NCBI RefSeq assembly: GCF_010500835.1
Contig: NZ_JAAAMJ010000001.1
Span: 620,001 to 684,000, forward strand
DNA length: 64,000 nucleotides
Origin: Aurantimonas aggregata
GTDB lineage: Bacteria; Pseudomonadota; Alphaproteobacteria; Rhizobiales; Rhizobiaceae
Reading direction: 5' to 3'
Under the pieces are notes generated by a model that did not search any database, was not told the origin of the DNA, and saw only the letters and a program-made list of their open reading frames with translations. This document shows, one piece after another, positions 36,112 through 45,233 of this stretch. Position 1 is the first letter of the stretch. The number at the start of each line of letters is the position of its first letter. Both the position numbers and the translations under genes were made by a program.

Positions 36112-38180
36112 CCTGGTCGGTGGAATTTGCCCCGCTGTTCTCCTGGACGGTGATCGCCATCCTCGCCGTGCCGGCGGTGATCCTGGCGCTCGCCTTGCTG
36201 CTCGCACGGATGCGCGGCGCCCTGGTGCGCGTCGTCGCCATCGCCGCCATCCTGCTGGCGCTGATCAATCCGGTCGTGCTGGAGGAGGAGCGCGATCCGC
36301 TGAAGAGCGTCGTGGCGCTGGTCGTCGACCGCAGCCAGAGCCAGACCATCGAAGAGCGCACCGCCCAGGCCGACGCCGCGGAAGCGGCGCTGAAGGAGAG
36401 CCTCGCGCGCTTTCCGGAATTCGAGGTCCGCACCGTCGAGGCGCGTTCCGGCGCGACGCCGGGCGACGATGCGACGACCGCCTTGTTCGGCGCGCTGTCC
36501 GGTGCGCTGAAGGACGTGTCGCCCGCCCGCGTCGCCGGCGCGGTGATGATCACCGACGGCCAGATCCACGACATTCCGGCCGAAGCCCAGGCGCTGGGCT
36601 TTAATGCGCCCGTGCACGGGCTGATCACCGGCCGCGAGGACGAGTTCGACCGGCGCATCGAGATCACCACCAGCCCGCGCTTCGGCCTCGTCGACGAGGA
36701 CCAGACGCTGCGCTACCGGGTCGTCGAGGAGGGCCCGCAAGCCTCCGACAGGCCGGTGGAGGTGCAGGTCTTCGTCAATGGCGACCTCGTCTCGCGCGAA
36801 CAGGCGCGGCCGGGCAGTGACGCCGCCCTCACCTTCCAGCTGCCGCGCGCCGGCAAGAACATCCTGGAGCTGTCCGTCGCGCGCGATCCGGCCGAGATCA
36901 CCCCGGTCAACAACCGGGCGATCGCCGTCGTCGACGGCATCCGCGAGAATCTGCGCGTGCTGCTGGTCTCCGGCGAGCCGCATGCCGGCGAGCGGACCTG
37001 GCGCAACCTCCTGAAGTCCGATGCCGCGGTCGACCTCGTCCACTTCACCATCCTGCGCCCGCCGGAAAAGCAGGACGGCACGCCGATCGACGAATTGTCG
37101 CTGATCGCTTTCCCGACGCGCGAGCTGTTCGTCGAGAAGATCGACGATTTCGACCTGATCATCTTCGACCGCTACCAGGAACGCGGCGTCCTGCCGTCGC
37201 TGTATTTCGACTACATCGCGCAATATGTCGAAAACGGCGGCGCCATCCTGATCGCCGCCGGCCCCGAATATGCCGGCGACGAGAGCGTCGCGACGACGCC
37301 GCTGCAGTCGATCCTGCCGGCGCTGCCGACCGGCGGCATCGACCAGCAGGCGTTCCATCCGGAGCTATCCGAACTGGGGCGCAAGCACCCGGTGACGCGT
37401 GACCTGCCCGGCTCGGCCAGCGAGCCGCCCGACTGGAGCCCGTGGTTCCGCTCGATCGACGTCGACGAGCCGCGCGGCGAGACCGTCATGGACGGGCCCG
37501 ACGGCAAGCCGCTGCTGGTCCTCGACCGTGTCGGCGAAGGGCGCATCGCCCTGCTCCTGTCGGATCACGAATGGCTGTGGTCGCGCGGCTTCGAGGGCGG
37601 CGGCCCGCATGTGGCGCTGTTCCGCCGCCTCGCCCACTGGCTGATGAAGGAGCCGGAGCTCGAGGAAGAGGCGCTCGACGCCGAGGCCAGCGGCTCCGAC
37701 CTCGTCATCACCCGCCAGACCATCGGCGAGGATCCGGGCCCCGCGACCGTGCTGACGCCCACCGGCGGGGCGGTGACCGTGCCGATGCTGGCGGCGGGCG
37801 AGGGTCGCTGGGAAGGCCGGCTGGCAACCGAGGAACTCGGCCTGTTCCAGGCAGCGAACGGCGAATTGCGGGCGCTGGCCAATGTCGGTCCGGTCAATCC
37901 GCGGGAATATCGCGAGGCGATCTCCACCGAGGAGAAGCTCGCGCCGCTCGCAGATGCCACCAGCGGCAGCGTCCGCCGGCTCGGCGACGACGCCGCCGTG
38001 CCGCGCATCGTGCCGGTCAGCGGCCGCGCCGACGCCAATGGCCGCGACTGGATCGGCCTCAGGACGACGGACGAGACCGTGTTGCGCGGCGTCGAGCGCA
38101 CCCCGCTCTTCGCCGGCTTCCTCGGCCTCGCCGTGCTGCTGATGGCGCTGTCGGCGACCTGGTATCGCGAAGGGCGGTAG
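36108..38180 (+). CDS. Large VWA-like membrane protein of the MoxR module
   Basis: This 690-residue protein has two N-terminal helices (about 11-33 and 40-56), a VWA/MIDAS-like motif LVVDRSQSQTIEE at about 71-83 (D-R-S-Q-S), a stretch VMITDGQIHDIP with the expected T and D, and a domain with class I amidotransferase-like topology (about 280-500, VLLVSGEPHAGERTWRNLL and EYVENGGAILIAAGPEYA-like segments). One helix near the C-terminus (about 667-683) precedes the end. It starts at GTG 36108, overlapping the previous stop (GTGA). It completes the moxR-DUF58-DUF4159 module; its precise role is unknown. Confidence 0.82.
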   Translation: MTWSVEFAPLFSWTVIAILAVPAVILALALLLARMRGALVRVVAIAAILLALINPVVLEEERDPLKSVVALVVDRSQSQTIEERTAQADAAEAALKESLARFPEFEVRTVEARSGATPGDDATTALFGALSGALKDVSPARVAGAVMITDGQIHDIPAEAQALGFNAPVHGLITGREDEFDRRIEITTSPRFGLVDEDQTLRYRVVEEGPQASDRPVEVQVFVNGDLVSREQARPGSDAALTFQLPRAGKNILELSVARDPAEITPVNNRAIAVVDGIRENLRVLLVSGEPHAGERTWRNLLKSDAAVDLVHFTILRPPEKQDGTPIDELSLIAFPTRELFVEKIDDFDLIIFDRYQERGVLPSLYFDYIAQYVENGGAILIAAGPEYAGDESVATTPLQSILPALPTGGIDQQAFHPELSELGRKHPVTRDLPGSASEPPDWSPWFRSIDVDEPRGETVMDGPDGKPLLVLDRVGEGRIALLLSDHEWLWSRGFEGGGPHVALFRRLAHWLMKEPELEEEALDAEASGSDLVITRQTIGEDPGPATVLTPTGGAVTVPMLAAGEGRWEGRLATEELGLFQAANGELRALANVGPVNPREYREAISTEEKLAPLADATSGSVRRLGDDAAVPRIVPVSGRADANGRDWIGLRTTDETVLRGVERTPLFAGFLGLAVLLMALSATWYREGR

Positions 38181-38190
38181 GACGTCAGCG

Positions 38191-38697
38191 TCAGGCCAGC
38201 CGCGGCCCGACCCTGCCGGCGAGTTCGGCCAGCGCGCCGTCGGCGAGCGGCAGGCCGAGCAGCCGCGACAAATCCACCGGACCTGGCATGAGCACCGAAC
38301 CGGCCGGCAACGGGTGGTAGCCGAGCGGCGCGTAATAGGGCGGGTCGCCGACGAGGATGACCGAGCGCTCGCCCGCCTCGCGCGCCGCGTCCGCCGCGAG
38401 CTTCATCAGGGCCTTGCCGACCCCGCGGTTCTTGTAGTCGGGCCGCACGGCCAGCGGTCCCAGCATCAGCGACGGCGCGGTGCCGATCGCGATGGGGGTC
38501 AGGCGGACGGAGCCGATGATCGCGCCGTCGTGCTCGGCGACGAAGGACAGCGCCGGATCGTGCGACGCCATTTCGCGGACCCGCTCGGCCGCGCGCACGA
38601 AGCGACCGGGGCCGAAGGCCTCGTCGGTGATCGCCAAAATGACCGGCGCATGGTCGGGATGCTCCGGCAGAAACCGGACGGCGGCGAGATCGAACAT
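38191..38697 (-). CDS. GNAT-family N-acetyltransferase
   Basis: This 168-residue acetyltransferase has the GNAT fold. The N-terminal strand AVRFLPEHPDHAPVILAITDEAFGPGRF is of the type seen in YhbS-like members. The acetyl-CoA site is LGPLAVRPDYKNRGVGKALM (RxxGxG/A form: RGVGKA). The segment VILVGDPPYYAPLGYHPL is also a YhbS-like feature. It converges with the MoxR-module gene upstream, leaving ten bases between stops, and is divergent from the next gene. Substrate unknown. Confidence 0.92.
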   Translation of the reverse strand: MFDLAAVRFLPEHPDHAPVILAITDEAFGPGRFVRAAERVREMASHDPALSFVAEHDGAIIGSVRLTPIAIGTAPSLMLGPLAVRPDYKNRGVGKALMKLAADAAREAGERSVILVGDPPYYAPLGYHPLPAGSVLMPGPVDLSRLLGLPLADGALAELAGRVGPRLA

Positions 38698-38987
38698 GGA
38701 TGGGAACCAGGGTGGCAGGCCTTTGGGGTGCCGCCTCGGTCCTCGGACCTGCGGCGAACGACGGCGATCAGAGCGCTGGGGCGCGCAGCCGGTATCGTCG
38801 TCGCAGCAGGATCATCGAACGCCCTTTCGCAGTCAGCGGTGCTGATATCACTCCATCGAGAGGCGGTCCAGCATTGGCGACGGGCGCCTTGCCCGTTGAC
38901 GCTCCGTCACGCCGCAAGCCGGAACAGCGGGAGACAAGTCCTGTTAGACTGGCAGGAACTCAGACAAACGAGAACGGGATTGGCGCA

Positions 38988-39989
38988 ATGGGACTTCTGG
39001 TCGACGGCAAATGGCAGGATCAATGGTACGATACCAAGTCGACCGGCGGCAGTTTCGAGCGGACCAAGACGGTGTTCCGGAACTGGATCACGCCGGATGG
39101 CGCCCCCGGCCCTGACGGCCAGAAGGCGTTCAAGGCCGCATCCGGCCGCTACCATCTCTACATCTCGCTCGCGTGCCCGTGGGCGCATCGGACCCTGATC
39201 GTCCGCCGGCTGAAGAAGCTCGAGGACGTCATCTCGCTTTCGGTCGTCGATTTCCTGATGGGCGACGACGGCTGGACCTTCTCCGATCGTCCGGGCGCCA
39301 TCCCCGACAGCGTGCTCGGCAAGCAGCGACTCTACGAGGTCTATCTGGAGGCCGATCCGCAGTTCACCGGCCGCGTCACCGTGCCGGTGCTGTGGGACAA
39401 GGAGACCGGCACGATCGTCAACAACGAGTCCGCCGAAATCATCCGCATCCTCGACACGGCCTTCGACGAGTGGGGCGACGCATCGGTCGACATCACGCCG
39501 GAGGCGCTGCTTGCCGAGATCGATGCGGTCAACGCCATGGTCTACGACAGCGTCAACAACGGCGTCTACAAATGCGGCTTCGCCACAGAGCAGAAGGCCT
39601 ATGAACGGCCCTTCCACGAACTGTTCGGCGCGCTCGACCAGCTGGAGGACCGGCTGTCGCGCCAGCGTTACCTCGTCGCCAGCGACGCGCCGACCGAGGC
39701 AGACTGGCGGCTGTTCACCACACTGATCCGCTTCGACGCGGTCTATCACGGCCACTTCAAGTGCAACCAGCGGCAGATCGCCGATTATCCGAACCTTTTC
39801 AGCTACATGCTCGAGCTCTACCAGACCGACGGCATCGCCGAGACGGTCAATTTCGAGCACATCAAGGGTCACTATTATTCGAGCCATCGGATGATCAACC
39901 CGACCGGCATCGTGCCGCTCGGCCCGGACCAGGATCTTACCCGGCCGCATGGGCGCGAGCGCCTGCAGCCGGGTGGTGCCGCCGACTGA
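38988..39989 (+). CDS. Glutathionyl-hydroquinone reductase (Xi-class GST, YqjG-like)
   Basis: This 333-residue enzyme removes glutathione from glutathionyl-hydroquinones using a cysteine mechanism. The active-site motif is YISLACPWAHRT, with the catalytic Cys. Other landmarks are SVVDFLMGDDGWTF, TVPVLWDKETGTIVNNESAEIIR, and the C-terminal helical region with RYLVASDAPTEADWRLF and VYHGHFKCN. The start is ATG 38988, after GGGATTGGCGCA; the conserved region starts at once. The 290 bp upstream, shared with the GNAT gene, hold no other gene, only a small ACGGGC/GCCCGT hairpin near 38882. Confidence 0.93.
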   Translation: MGLLVDGKWQDQWYDTKSTGGSFERTKTVFRNWITPDGAPGPDGQKAFKAASGRYHLYISLACPWAHRTLIVRRLKKLEDVISLSVVDFLMGDDGWTFSDRPGAIPDSVLGKQRLYEVYLEADPQFTGRVTVPVLWDKETGTIVNNESAEIIRILDTAFDEWGDASVDITPEALLAEIDAVNAMVYDSVNNGVYKCGFATEQKAYERPFHELFGALDQLEDRLSRQRYLVASDAPTEADWRLFTTLIRFDAVYHGHFKCNQRQIADYPNLFSYMLELYQTDGIAETVNFEHIKGHYYSSHRMINPTGIVPLGPDQDLTRPHGRERLQPGGAAD

Positions 39990-39992
39990 CCG

Positions 39993-40454
39993 CTACCAGT
40001 AATGGTCGGTTTCAGCTTCGCCGCGCAGCTCGGCCAGCCGCCGACGCGTCGCGTCGGTGGTCCCGGCGGGCAGCACGTCGGGTGCATAGAAGCCGGTCTC
40101 GGCAATCTCCGCGTCGGGCTTCTTGCCCGTCGCCTGGCTGAAGGCGCCGCAGCGATAGAGCAGGACGTGGTCGCGGTTCGAGGCGTTGCGGTTGAAGAAC
40201 ACCGAGAAAAGCTGGGGCGGCGCCTCGAGTGCGATGTTGCCTTCCTCGAAGACCTCGCGCGTCAGCGCCTCGATGGCGGTCTCGCCAGGCTCGACGCCGC
40301 CGCCGGGCATGTACCAGCCCGAAACATAGGTGTGCCGCACGAGGAAGATCCGACCGTCCGCATCGAAGATCGCGGCGCGCACCCCGAGCGTCACCGGCCG
40401 GGCGACGAGATGCACGCCGTGCAGAAGCCGGATCAACGGTTTTTCGAACAGCAT
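39993..40454 (-). CDS. Nudix hydrolase
   Basis: This 153-residue protein has a Nudix box GGGVEPGETAIEALTREVFEEGNI, with the E-E metal residues intact. It is preceded by GVRAAIFDADGRIFLVRHTYVSGWYMPGG and is of the general Nudix type, without the CoA motif of the other Nudix gene. ATG at 40454 is used; an in-frame extension to 40541 overlaps the divergent gene start. It converges on the glutathionyl-hydroquinone reductase gene with three bases between the stops. Substrate unknown. Confidence 0.88.
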   Translation of the reverse strand: MLFEKPLIRLLHGVHLVARPVTLGVRAAIFDADGRIFLVRHTYVSGWYMPGGGVEPGETAIEALTREVFEEGNIALEAPPQLFSVFFNRNASNRDHVLLYRCGAFSQATGKKPDAEIAETGFYAPDVLPAGTTDATRRRLAELRGEAETDHYW

Positions 40455-40512
40455 CGATTCTCCCAAGCGCCGAACCCTACCAATCGCGGCGCGATCAACT
40501 AGGATGGCAGGA

Positions 40513-41481
40513 ATGTTTCGCCTTGCCCATCTCTCCGACATTCATCTTGGTCCGCTGCCGTCACTCTCCATCCGGGAACTCGCTTCCAAGCGGGTGACAG
40601 GTTACGTCAACTGGCACCGCAATCGCCGACGCGTGATGTTCGGCGAGACGCTGACCGACCTCGTGCAGGACATCAAGCAGGAGGCGCCGGACCACATCGC
40701 GGTGACCGGCGACCTGGTCAATCTCGCGACCCAGACGGAAACGATCGCGGCGCGTATCTGGCTGGAGGAACTCGGGCTGCCGCGCGACGTCTCGGTCGTG
40801 CCCGGCAATCACGACGCCTACGTGCCGGGCGCGCTGAGGCGCGCCTACAAGGAGTGGCACGAGTACATGCTGGGCGACAATCCGCTGTCGGCCGTCGGCA
40901 ATTCTTTTCCCTATCTGCGGGTCCGCGACAATGTCGCGATCTTCGGCGTCTCCACCGCCGAGGCCACGGCGCCATTTCTGGCGACCGGTACGTTCAGGCG
41001 CGGCCAGGCGCTGCACCTCGCGCGGCTCCTCGACAATTGCCGGGCGACCGGTCATTTCCGCGTCGTGCTGATCCACCATCCGCCGGTTTCCGGTGCGGCG
41101 GCCTGGCACAAACGGCTCGTGGGCAAGCAGTTCTTCTACAAGGTGATCCACGAGGTGGGCGCCGATCTGGTGCTGCACGGCCATACGCATCTCGACACGC
41201 TGCACTGGCTGAAAGGACCGGATCACATGGTCCCGGTCGTCGGGGTGCCGTCCGCGAGCCAGAGCCCGGGCGGCACCAACCCGGCATCGCGCTACAATCT
41301 GTTCGAGATAGACGGAGGACCAGGCAAGTGGTCGCTGGTCCAGCGCGAGCGGGGCGCCCGTAAGGAGGCACCGGGCATCGACTGGATCCGGGAGCGCGAA
41401 TTGCTGTCGAACGGCCGGGCCGTGCAGGCGAAGCCTCGCGAGGACGCCAGAGCGGCGCGCGAACCGCAGGGCGCGGCCTGA
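40513..41481 (+). CDS. Calcineurin-like metallophosphoesterase
   Basis: This 322-residue phosphoesterase has the expected metal motifs in order: MFRLAHLSDIHLG (DxH), DHIAVTGDLVN (GDxxN/GDL), VVPGNHDAY (GNHD/E), VVLIHHPP (H) and LVLHGHTHLD (GHxH). It could be an exonuclease SbcD-like or cAMP-type phosphodiesterase; the sequence alone does not decide. Start is taken as ATG 40513 (MFRLAHL) with AGGA eight bases upstream; ATG 40504 adds three residues. The last 20 residues are charged and Ala-rich. It is followed by the repeat-filled gap at 41.5 kb. Confidence 0.92.
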   Translation: MFRLAHLSDIHLGPLPSLSIRELASKRVTGYVNWHRNRRRVMFGETLTDLVQDIKQEAPDHIAVTGDLVNLATQTETIAARIWLEELGLPRDVSVVPGNHDAYVPGALRRAYKEWHEYMLGDNPLSAVGNSFPYLRVRDNVAIFGVSTAEATAPFLATGTFRRGQALHLARLLDNCRATGHFRVVLIHHPPVSGAAAWHKRLVGKQFFYKVIHEVGADLVLHGHTHLDTLHWLKGPDHMVPVVGVPSASQSPGGTNPASRYNLFEIDGGPGKWSLVQRERGARKEAPGIDWIRERELLSNGRAVQAKPREDARAAREPQGAA

Positions 41482-41535
41482 CGTAGCGGCAGATGACGAC
41501 TGCGTTCTCTGTTCCGGGTTCCCCCTCGACCCAGG

Positions 41536-42045
41536 CTCCTCTCTCCCCCTTGAAGGGGAAGAACGATTTCATCGACTTAACGCCTACCGGCAACGTCCTT
41601 CACCCCTCTCTTGCCTTTTCTGCGACTTGGGTCCTCGGCAAGCCTCGGCCCAAGACCGCGAAAAGGCTTTCTCTCCCTCACGGGGAGAGAGGGCGGATCG
41701 CCGCCGACGTAGCGCCTCCTCTCCCCCCTCGAGGGGGAGAAAGCGATTTCATCGGCTTAGCGCCTCAGGTGCTAAACGATAGAAATCGCAAGAGAGGGGC
41801 ATTTGGCTTCCACGCGCCTCAGCGCCCACCGGCAACGACGTCCCTCACCCCTCTCTTGCCTTTTCTGCGACTTGGTCCTCGGCAAGCCTCGGCCCAAGAC
41901 CGCGAAAAGGCTTTCTCTCCCTCACGGGGAGAGAGGGGGATCATCGCTGAAGCTAGCGCTTTCTCCCCCCTTGAGGGGGAGAAAGCGATTTCATCTGCTT
42001 TGCACCGCAAGTGCTAAACGATAGAAATCGCAAGAGAGGGGTTTG
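41536..42045. repeat. Composite intergenic repeat: two 242-bp tandem copies plus a partial third
   Basis: The 595-bp stretch 41482-42076 has no gene. Copy 1 (about 41581-41822) and copy 2 (about 41823-42045) are near-identical and in the same direction; period 242 bp is fixed by matching CCACCGGCAACG and GCTAAACGATAGAAATCGCA at 41581/41823 and 41771/42013. A truncated copy lies at 41536-41580. Each unit has two hairpins: CTCTCCC-TCAC-GGGGAGAG and CTCCCCC-TCGA/TTGA-GGGGGAG, and a shared GCAAGAGAGGGG. It resembles rhizobial intergenic mosaic elements (RIME-like). It is not a CRISPR: units are far too long and contain no spacers. Confidence 0.85.
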
Positions 42046-42076
42046 CGCATCCGCGGCCCGCGTCGCCCGCCATCGA

Positions 42077-42700
42077 TCAGCCGATCGAAACGCCCTGGTA
42101 GGAGGCAATGGCGAGCAGGATGCCGGCGCCGATGACGACGCCGATCATCAGCCATGTCAGCGCCACCACGAAATCCGACGCGCGACTCTGTGCTGCCGGC
42201 GCACGCAACGGCTCGTCGCTAACGGCCTTGGCAGGGCGCGGGGGGGCGATCATCCGCTCGTTCAGCCCGTCTTCGGCCGCGAAGGCCTTGTCGCGCTCCA
42301 CGATGCGTTCGGCCACGTAGTCGGTGACCCGGTCGGCGATCACCCGCGGCTCGGCCGCCTCCATCAGGACAACGCGGCCGAGACGGGTCTCGCGCACCAG
42401 GCGATAGGTGCGCCGGTCCCGCGCCATCATGACGTTGGCGGTGCCGTCGATCCACAGTCGCGGATGCATGCCACCGGAAATGGTGAAATCGAAGAGGTCC
42501 TCGCCCGGCGGCAGCTCGTCGAGCAGCGGCTGCAGCTCCTCGGCCAGGATTTCCAGCCGGGCACGATCGGCCTCGCGGATGTCGACGATCACGTCGGACC
42601 GGTGCGCCGCGGCGATCTTTGCCTGCCGCACGGCATCGGATAGACGCTTCGTGCCCATCAGGGACGCCGCATTGTCCTTGCCTTCGCCCATGACCGGCAT
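42077..42700 (-). CDS. Hypothetical protein with C-terminal membrane anchor
   Basis: This 207-residue protein has a hydrophilic body (about 20-180) containing EEDLFDF-like GEDLFDFTISGGMHPRLWIDGTANVMM and RTYRLVRETRLGRVVLMEA, plus a C-terminal hydrophobic segment (about 180-200, VVALTWLMIGVVIGAGILLAI). It is therefore probably tail-anchored, facing the cytoplasm. I associate it with a Hyphomicrobiales conserved hypothetical but know no function. The start is 42700 or 42691 (MGEGKD); a GAGG sits close to the first and better spaced from the second. It follows the alpha/beta hydrolase gene by 74 bp. Confidence 0.75.
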   Translation of the reverse strand: MPVMGEGKDNAASLMGTKRLSDAVRQAKIAAAHRSDVIVDIREADRARLEILAEELQPLLDELPPGEDLFDFTISGGMHPRLWIDGTANVMMARDRRTYRLVRETRLGRVVLMEAAEPRVIADRVTDYVAERIVERDKAFAAEDGLNERMIAPPRPAKAVSDEPLRAPAAQSRASDFVVALTWLMIGVVIGAGILLAIASYQGVSIG

Positions 42701-42774
42701 CCTCGAATCCGCTTCGTTAACGCGTTCTTCATCTTACCCAGCTTTCCGGGCGGAAGGAACCACGGCCATGGCGA

Positions 42775-43566
42775 TCAGTCGCTGGAGGGCGATTTTTCGT
42801 CGGCGACGGCGGCGCGGATGAGCGCGGCGCAGGCCTCGGGCGCCTCCAGCATCGGCATGTGGCCGACGCCGTCGAGGCGGTGGACGGCAAAGCCGGGTGG
42901 CAGGTCGTTCGCCTGGGTGATCGGCGTGACAGGATCCTCATCGCCCCAGAGCACGCGGATAGGACGATGCCTGCCCGCGATCGCCGCCAGCGGCAGCACG
43001 CCCTGCCAGCCGCCGTCGAACAGCTGGTCGAAGATCCGGCGCATCGCCGCCCGCGCTTGCGGCGTCCGCTCGCCGACACCGGCGGCGGCGACATCCACCG
43101 GCGCCGTCCAGCCGGGTGCACCCATGAAACCGACGGCGCGCCACAGCTCCTGCCCCGCCGATGCTTCCATCACGGCCCTGATCGGGTCGATGCCGATCTC
43201 CGGTCCGAAGCCGCCCGGCGACAGCAGCGTCAGCGACGACACGCGTTCGGGTGCAAACAGGCAGATCAACGCGGCGACGGCGCCGCCCATCGAATGGCCG
43301 ACGAGATGCGCTGTCGCGATGCCCCGTTGGTCCAACTCGGACAAGACCGCGCGGGCCGCGACCTTAGCCGGCCCGGCGCCGGGATAACCGAGCGAGCGGC
43401 CATGGCCGGGCAGATCGAAGGCGACGGTCCGGCGGTCGACGTCGCCGAGCGCGGCGCAGACCGCCGACCAGACGGCTGCCCGCCCGTCGAAGCCGTGCAG
43501 AAAGACGATCGGCACGCCCTGGCCTTCGCCGGTTTCCAGCGCGAAGAGGCGCGCCGGATCGCTCAC
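42775..43566 (-). CDS. Alpha/beta hydrolase
   Basis: This 263-residue hydrolase has the nucleophile elbow GHSMGG (S92), the oxyanion motif FLHGF at 22-26, an Asp in LWGDEDP (D211) and a His in GVGHMP (H236). The cap region lies at about 120-185. It could be an esterase or a carbon-carbon bond hydrolase; nothing decides. Its ATG overlaps the stop of the ThDP-enzyme gene (ATGA), which in turn overlaps leuA, so the three are probably translated from one message. Confidence 0.92.
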   Translation of the reverse strand: MSDPARLFALETGEGQGVPIVFLHGFDGRAAVWSAVCAALGDVDRRTVAFDLPGHGRSLGYPGAGPAKVAARAVLSELDQRGIATAHLVGHSMGGAVAALICLFAPERVSSLTLLSPGGFGPEIGIDPIRAVMEASAGQELWRAVGFMGAPGWTAPVDVAAAGVGERTPQARAAMRRIFDQLFDGGWQGVLPLAAIAGRHRPIRVLWGDEDPVTPITQANDLPPGFAVHRLDGVGHMPMLEAPEACAALIRAAVADEKSPSSD

Positions 43567-45233
43567 CCTGCGGCGTCTCGCGTCGGCGCGAAGGGCAGGC
43601 GCGCGGAGGTGGAAATGCGGTCCGGATCGGTTCGCAGATGCACCAGCGCCGGAACCCCGGCGGCCAGCGCCGCTTCCATCGCGGCGGGGAACGCGGCGGT
43701 CTCGGTCACCGTCACGCCGAAGCCGCCATAGCTGTGGGCGAGCGCCGCGAAATCCGGATTGACCAAAGCCGTTGCCGAGGCCCGGCCGGGATAGTGCCGC
43801 TCCTGGTGCATCCGGATGGTGCCGTACTGGCTGTTGTCGACGAGGAGGACGACGACCGCCGCGCCGGCCTGGCAGGCGGTGCCGAACTCCTGCATCGTCA
43901 TCTGGAAGCAGCCGTCGCCGGCGAAGCAGACGACGGTCCGCTCGGGATGGCGCAGCTTGGCCGCGACCGCCGCCGGCAGGCCGTAGCCCATCGATCCGGA
44001 GGTCGGCGCAAGCTGCGCGGCGCGATCGGTGAAGCGATGGTAGCGGTGCAGCCAGCCGGCATAGTTGCCGGCGCCGTTGGTCAGCGTGCTGTCGGCGGGC
44101 AGCACCGCTTCCAGATGCGCCATCACGCCGTTCATGTCGACGAAGCCCGGCCGCGCGGCGGCGTCGGGCTCGGGCGTCGACCAGGCGAGATAGGCGGCGT
44201 GCGCCGCTTCCGCCTCGCCGGACCAGGCAACCGTCGCGGGGGCGGCCAGCTGCGCGGCCTTGCGCGCGAAGGAGACAGGATCGGCGAGGATCGACAGCGC
44301 CGGGTGGTAGAGCCGGCCAAGCTCGGTGTCGTCGGGCAGGACATGGACGAGGCGCTGCCGCGGCGCCGGCACGTCGAACAGCGTGTAGCCCTGGCTCGGC
44401 ATCTCGCCGAGCCGCGCACCGATGGCGATGACGAGGTCGGACGCCGCGATCCGCGCCTTCAGCGCCGGCGCGATGCCGATGCCGACATCGCCGGCGTAGT
44501 TCGGGTGCAGGCTCGGAAACAGCGACTGGCGGCGGAAGGAACAGGCGACAGGCAGATGGAAATGCGTCGCGAACGCCTCGATGTCGGCAATCGCGCCGTC
44601 CGTCCAGCGCGAACCGCCGAGGATGAGGATCGGCGCCGTCGCGCCCTCGAGCATCGCCCAGAGGTCCTCGAGCTTGGACTCGGCGGGATGGATCTCGATC
44701 GCCTCGACGCGGCTCGGGATGTCCGCCGCCGCTTCGCCCGACAACGTGTCCTCCGGCAGCGCGACGACCACCGGTCCCGGCGCGCCGTCGAGGGCGATGC
44801 GGAACGCTTCGGCGACGAGGTCGGGCAGTTCGGCGGCGGTGGCGGCCTCGAACACCGCCTTGGCCATGCCGCCGAACATCTTGTCGTAGTCGACTTCCTG
44901 GAAGGCGCCGCGGCCGCGGAACTCGGTCGGCACCTGGCCGATGAACAGGATCATCGGCGTCAGGTCATGGGCGGCGACGTGGACGCCCGAGGCGGCGTTG
45001 GTCGCGCCGGGGCCGCGGGTGACGAAGGCGATGCCGGGCCGGCCGGTGAGCTTGCCGTCGGCCTCCGCCATCATCGCGGCACCGCCCTCCTGCCGGCAGA
45101 GGACGGTGTCGATGCCGCTGTCGACAAGGGCGTCGAGCACCGGGAGATAGCTCTCCCCCGGCACGCAGAAGACGCGGGTGACGCCCTGTACTTCCAGCGC
45201 GCGGACGAGGAGGACGCCGCCTTCCACCATCAT
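43563..45233 (-). CDS. Thiamine-diphosphate enzyme, acetolactate synthase large subunit-like
   Basis: This 556-residue enzyme has the three ThDP-enzyme domains. The Pyr domain carries VFCVPGESYLPVLDAL and the activating Glu in CRQEGGAAMMAEA (E49). A central domain with ILGGSRWTDGAIAD follows. The PP domain has YGLPAAVAAKL, the GDG motif (CFAGDGCFQMTMQEF) and the Asn of DNSQYGTIRMH. It is close to IlvB but is not clearly acetohydroxyacid synthase; other decarboxylase activities are possible. The start overlaps the leuA stop, and an alternative start Met is one codon later. A small regulatory subunit is absent. Confidence 0.88.
   Translation of the reverse strand: MMVEGGVLLVRALEVQGVTRVFCVPGESYLPVLDALVDSGIDTVLCRQEGGAAMMAEADGKLTGRPGIAFVTRGPGATNAASGVHVAAHDLTPMILFIGQVPTEFRGRGAFQEVDYDKMFGGMAKAVFEAATAAELPDLVAEAFRIALDGAPGPVVVALPEDTLSGEAAADIPSRVEAIEIHPAESKLEDLWAMLEGATAPILILGGSRWTDGAIADIEAFATHFHLPVACSFRRQSLFPSLHPNYAGDVGIGIAPALKARIAASDLVIAIGARLGEMPSQGYTLFDVPAPRQRLVHVLPDDTELGRLYHPALSILADPVSFARKAAQLAAPATVAWSGEAEAAHAAYLAWSTPEPDAAARPGFVDMNGVMAHLEAVLPADSTLTNGAGNYAGWLHRYHRFTDRAAQLAPTSGSMGYGLPAAVAAKLRHPERTVVCFAGDGCFQMTMQEFGTACQAGAAVVVLLVDNSQYGTIRMHQERHYPGRASATALVNPDFAALAHSYGGFGVTVTETAAFPAAMEAALAAGVPALVHLRTDPDRISTSARLPFAPTRDAAG

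Noticed and set aside
33196-36207. Very long open frame on the minus strand opposite the DUF4159 gene
   Set aside because: It has no family features, is rich in Arg, Gly and Gln, and matches the antisense of a clear gene in GC-rich DNA. Several similar antisense frames (for example 2034-3380, 49568-51469, 61187-63196) were rejected for the same reason.
41536-42045. CRISPR array
   Set aside because: The units are 242 bp, contain hairpins and diverge in places, and there are no short repeats separated by unique spacers, nor any cas gene.
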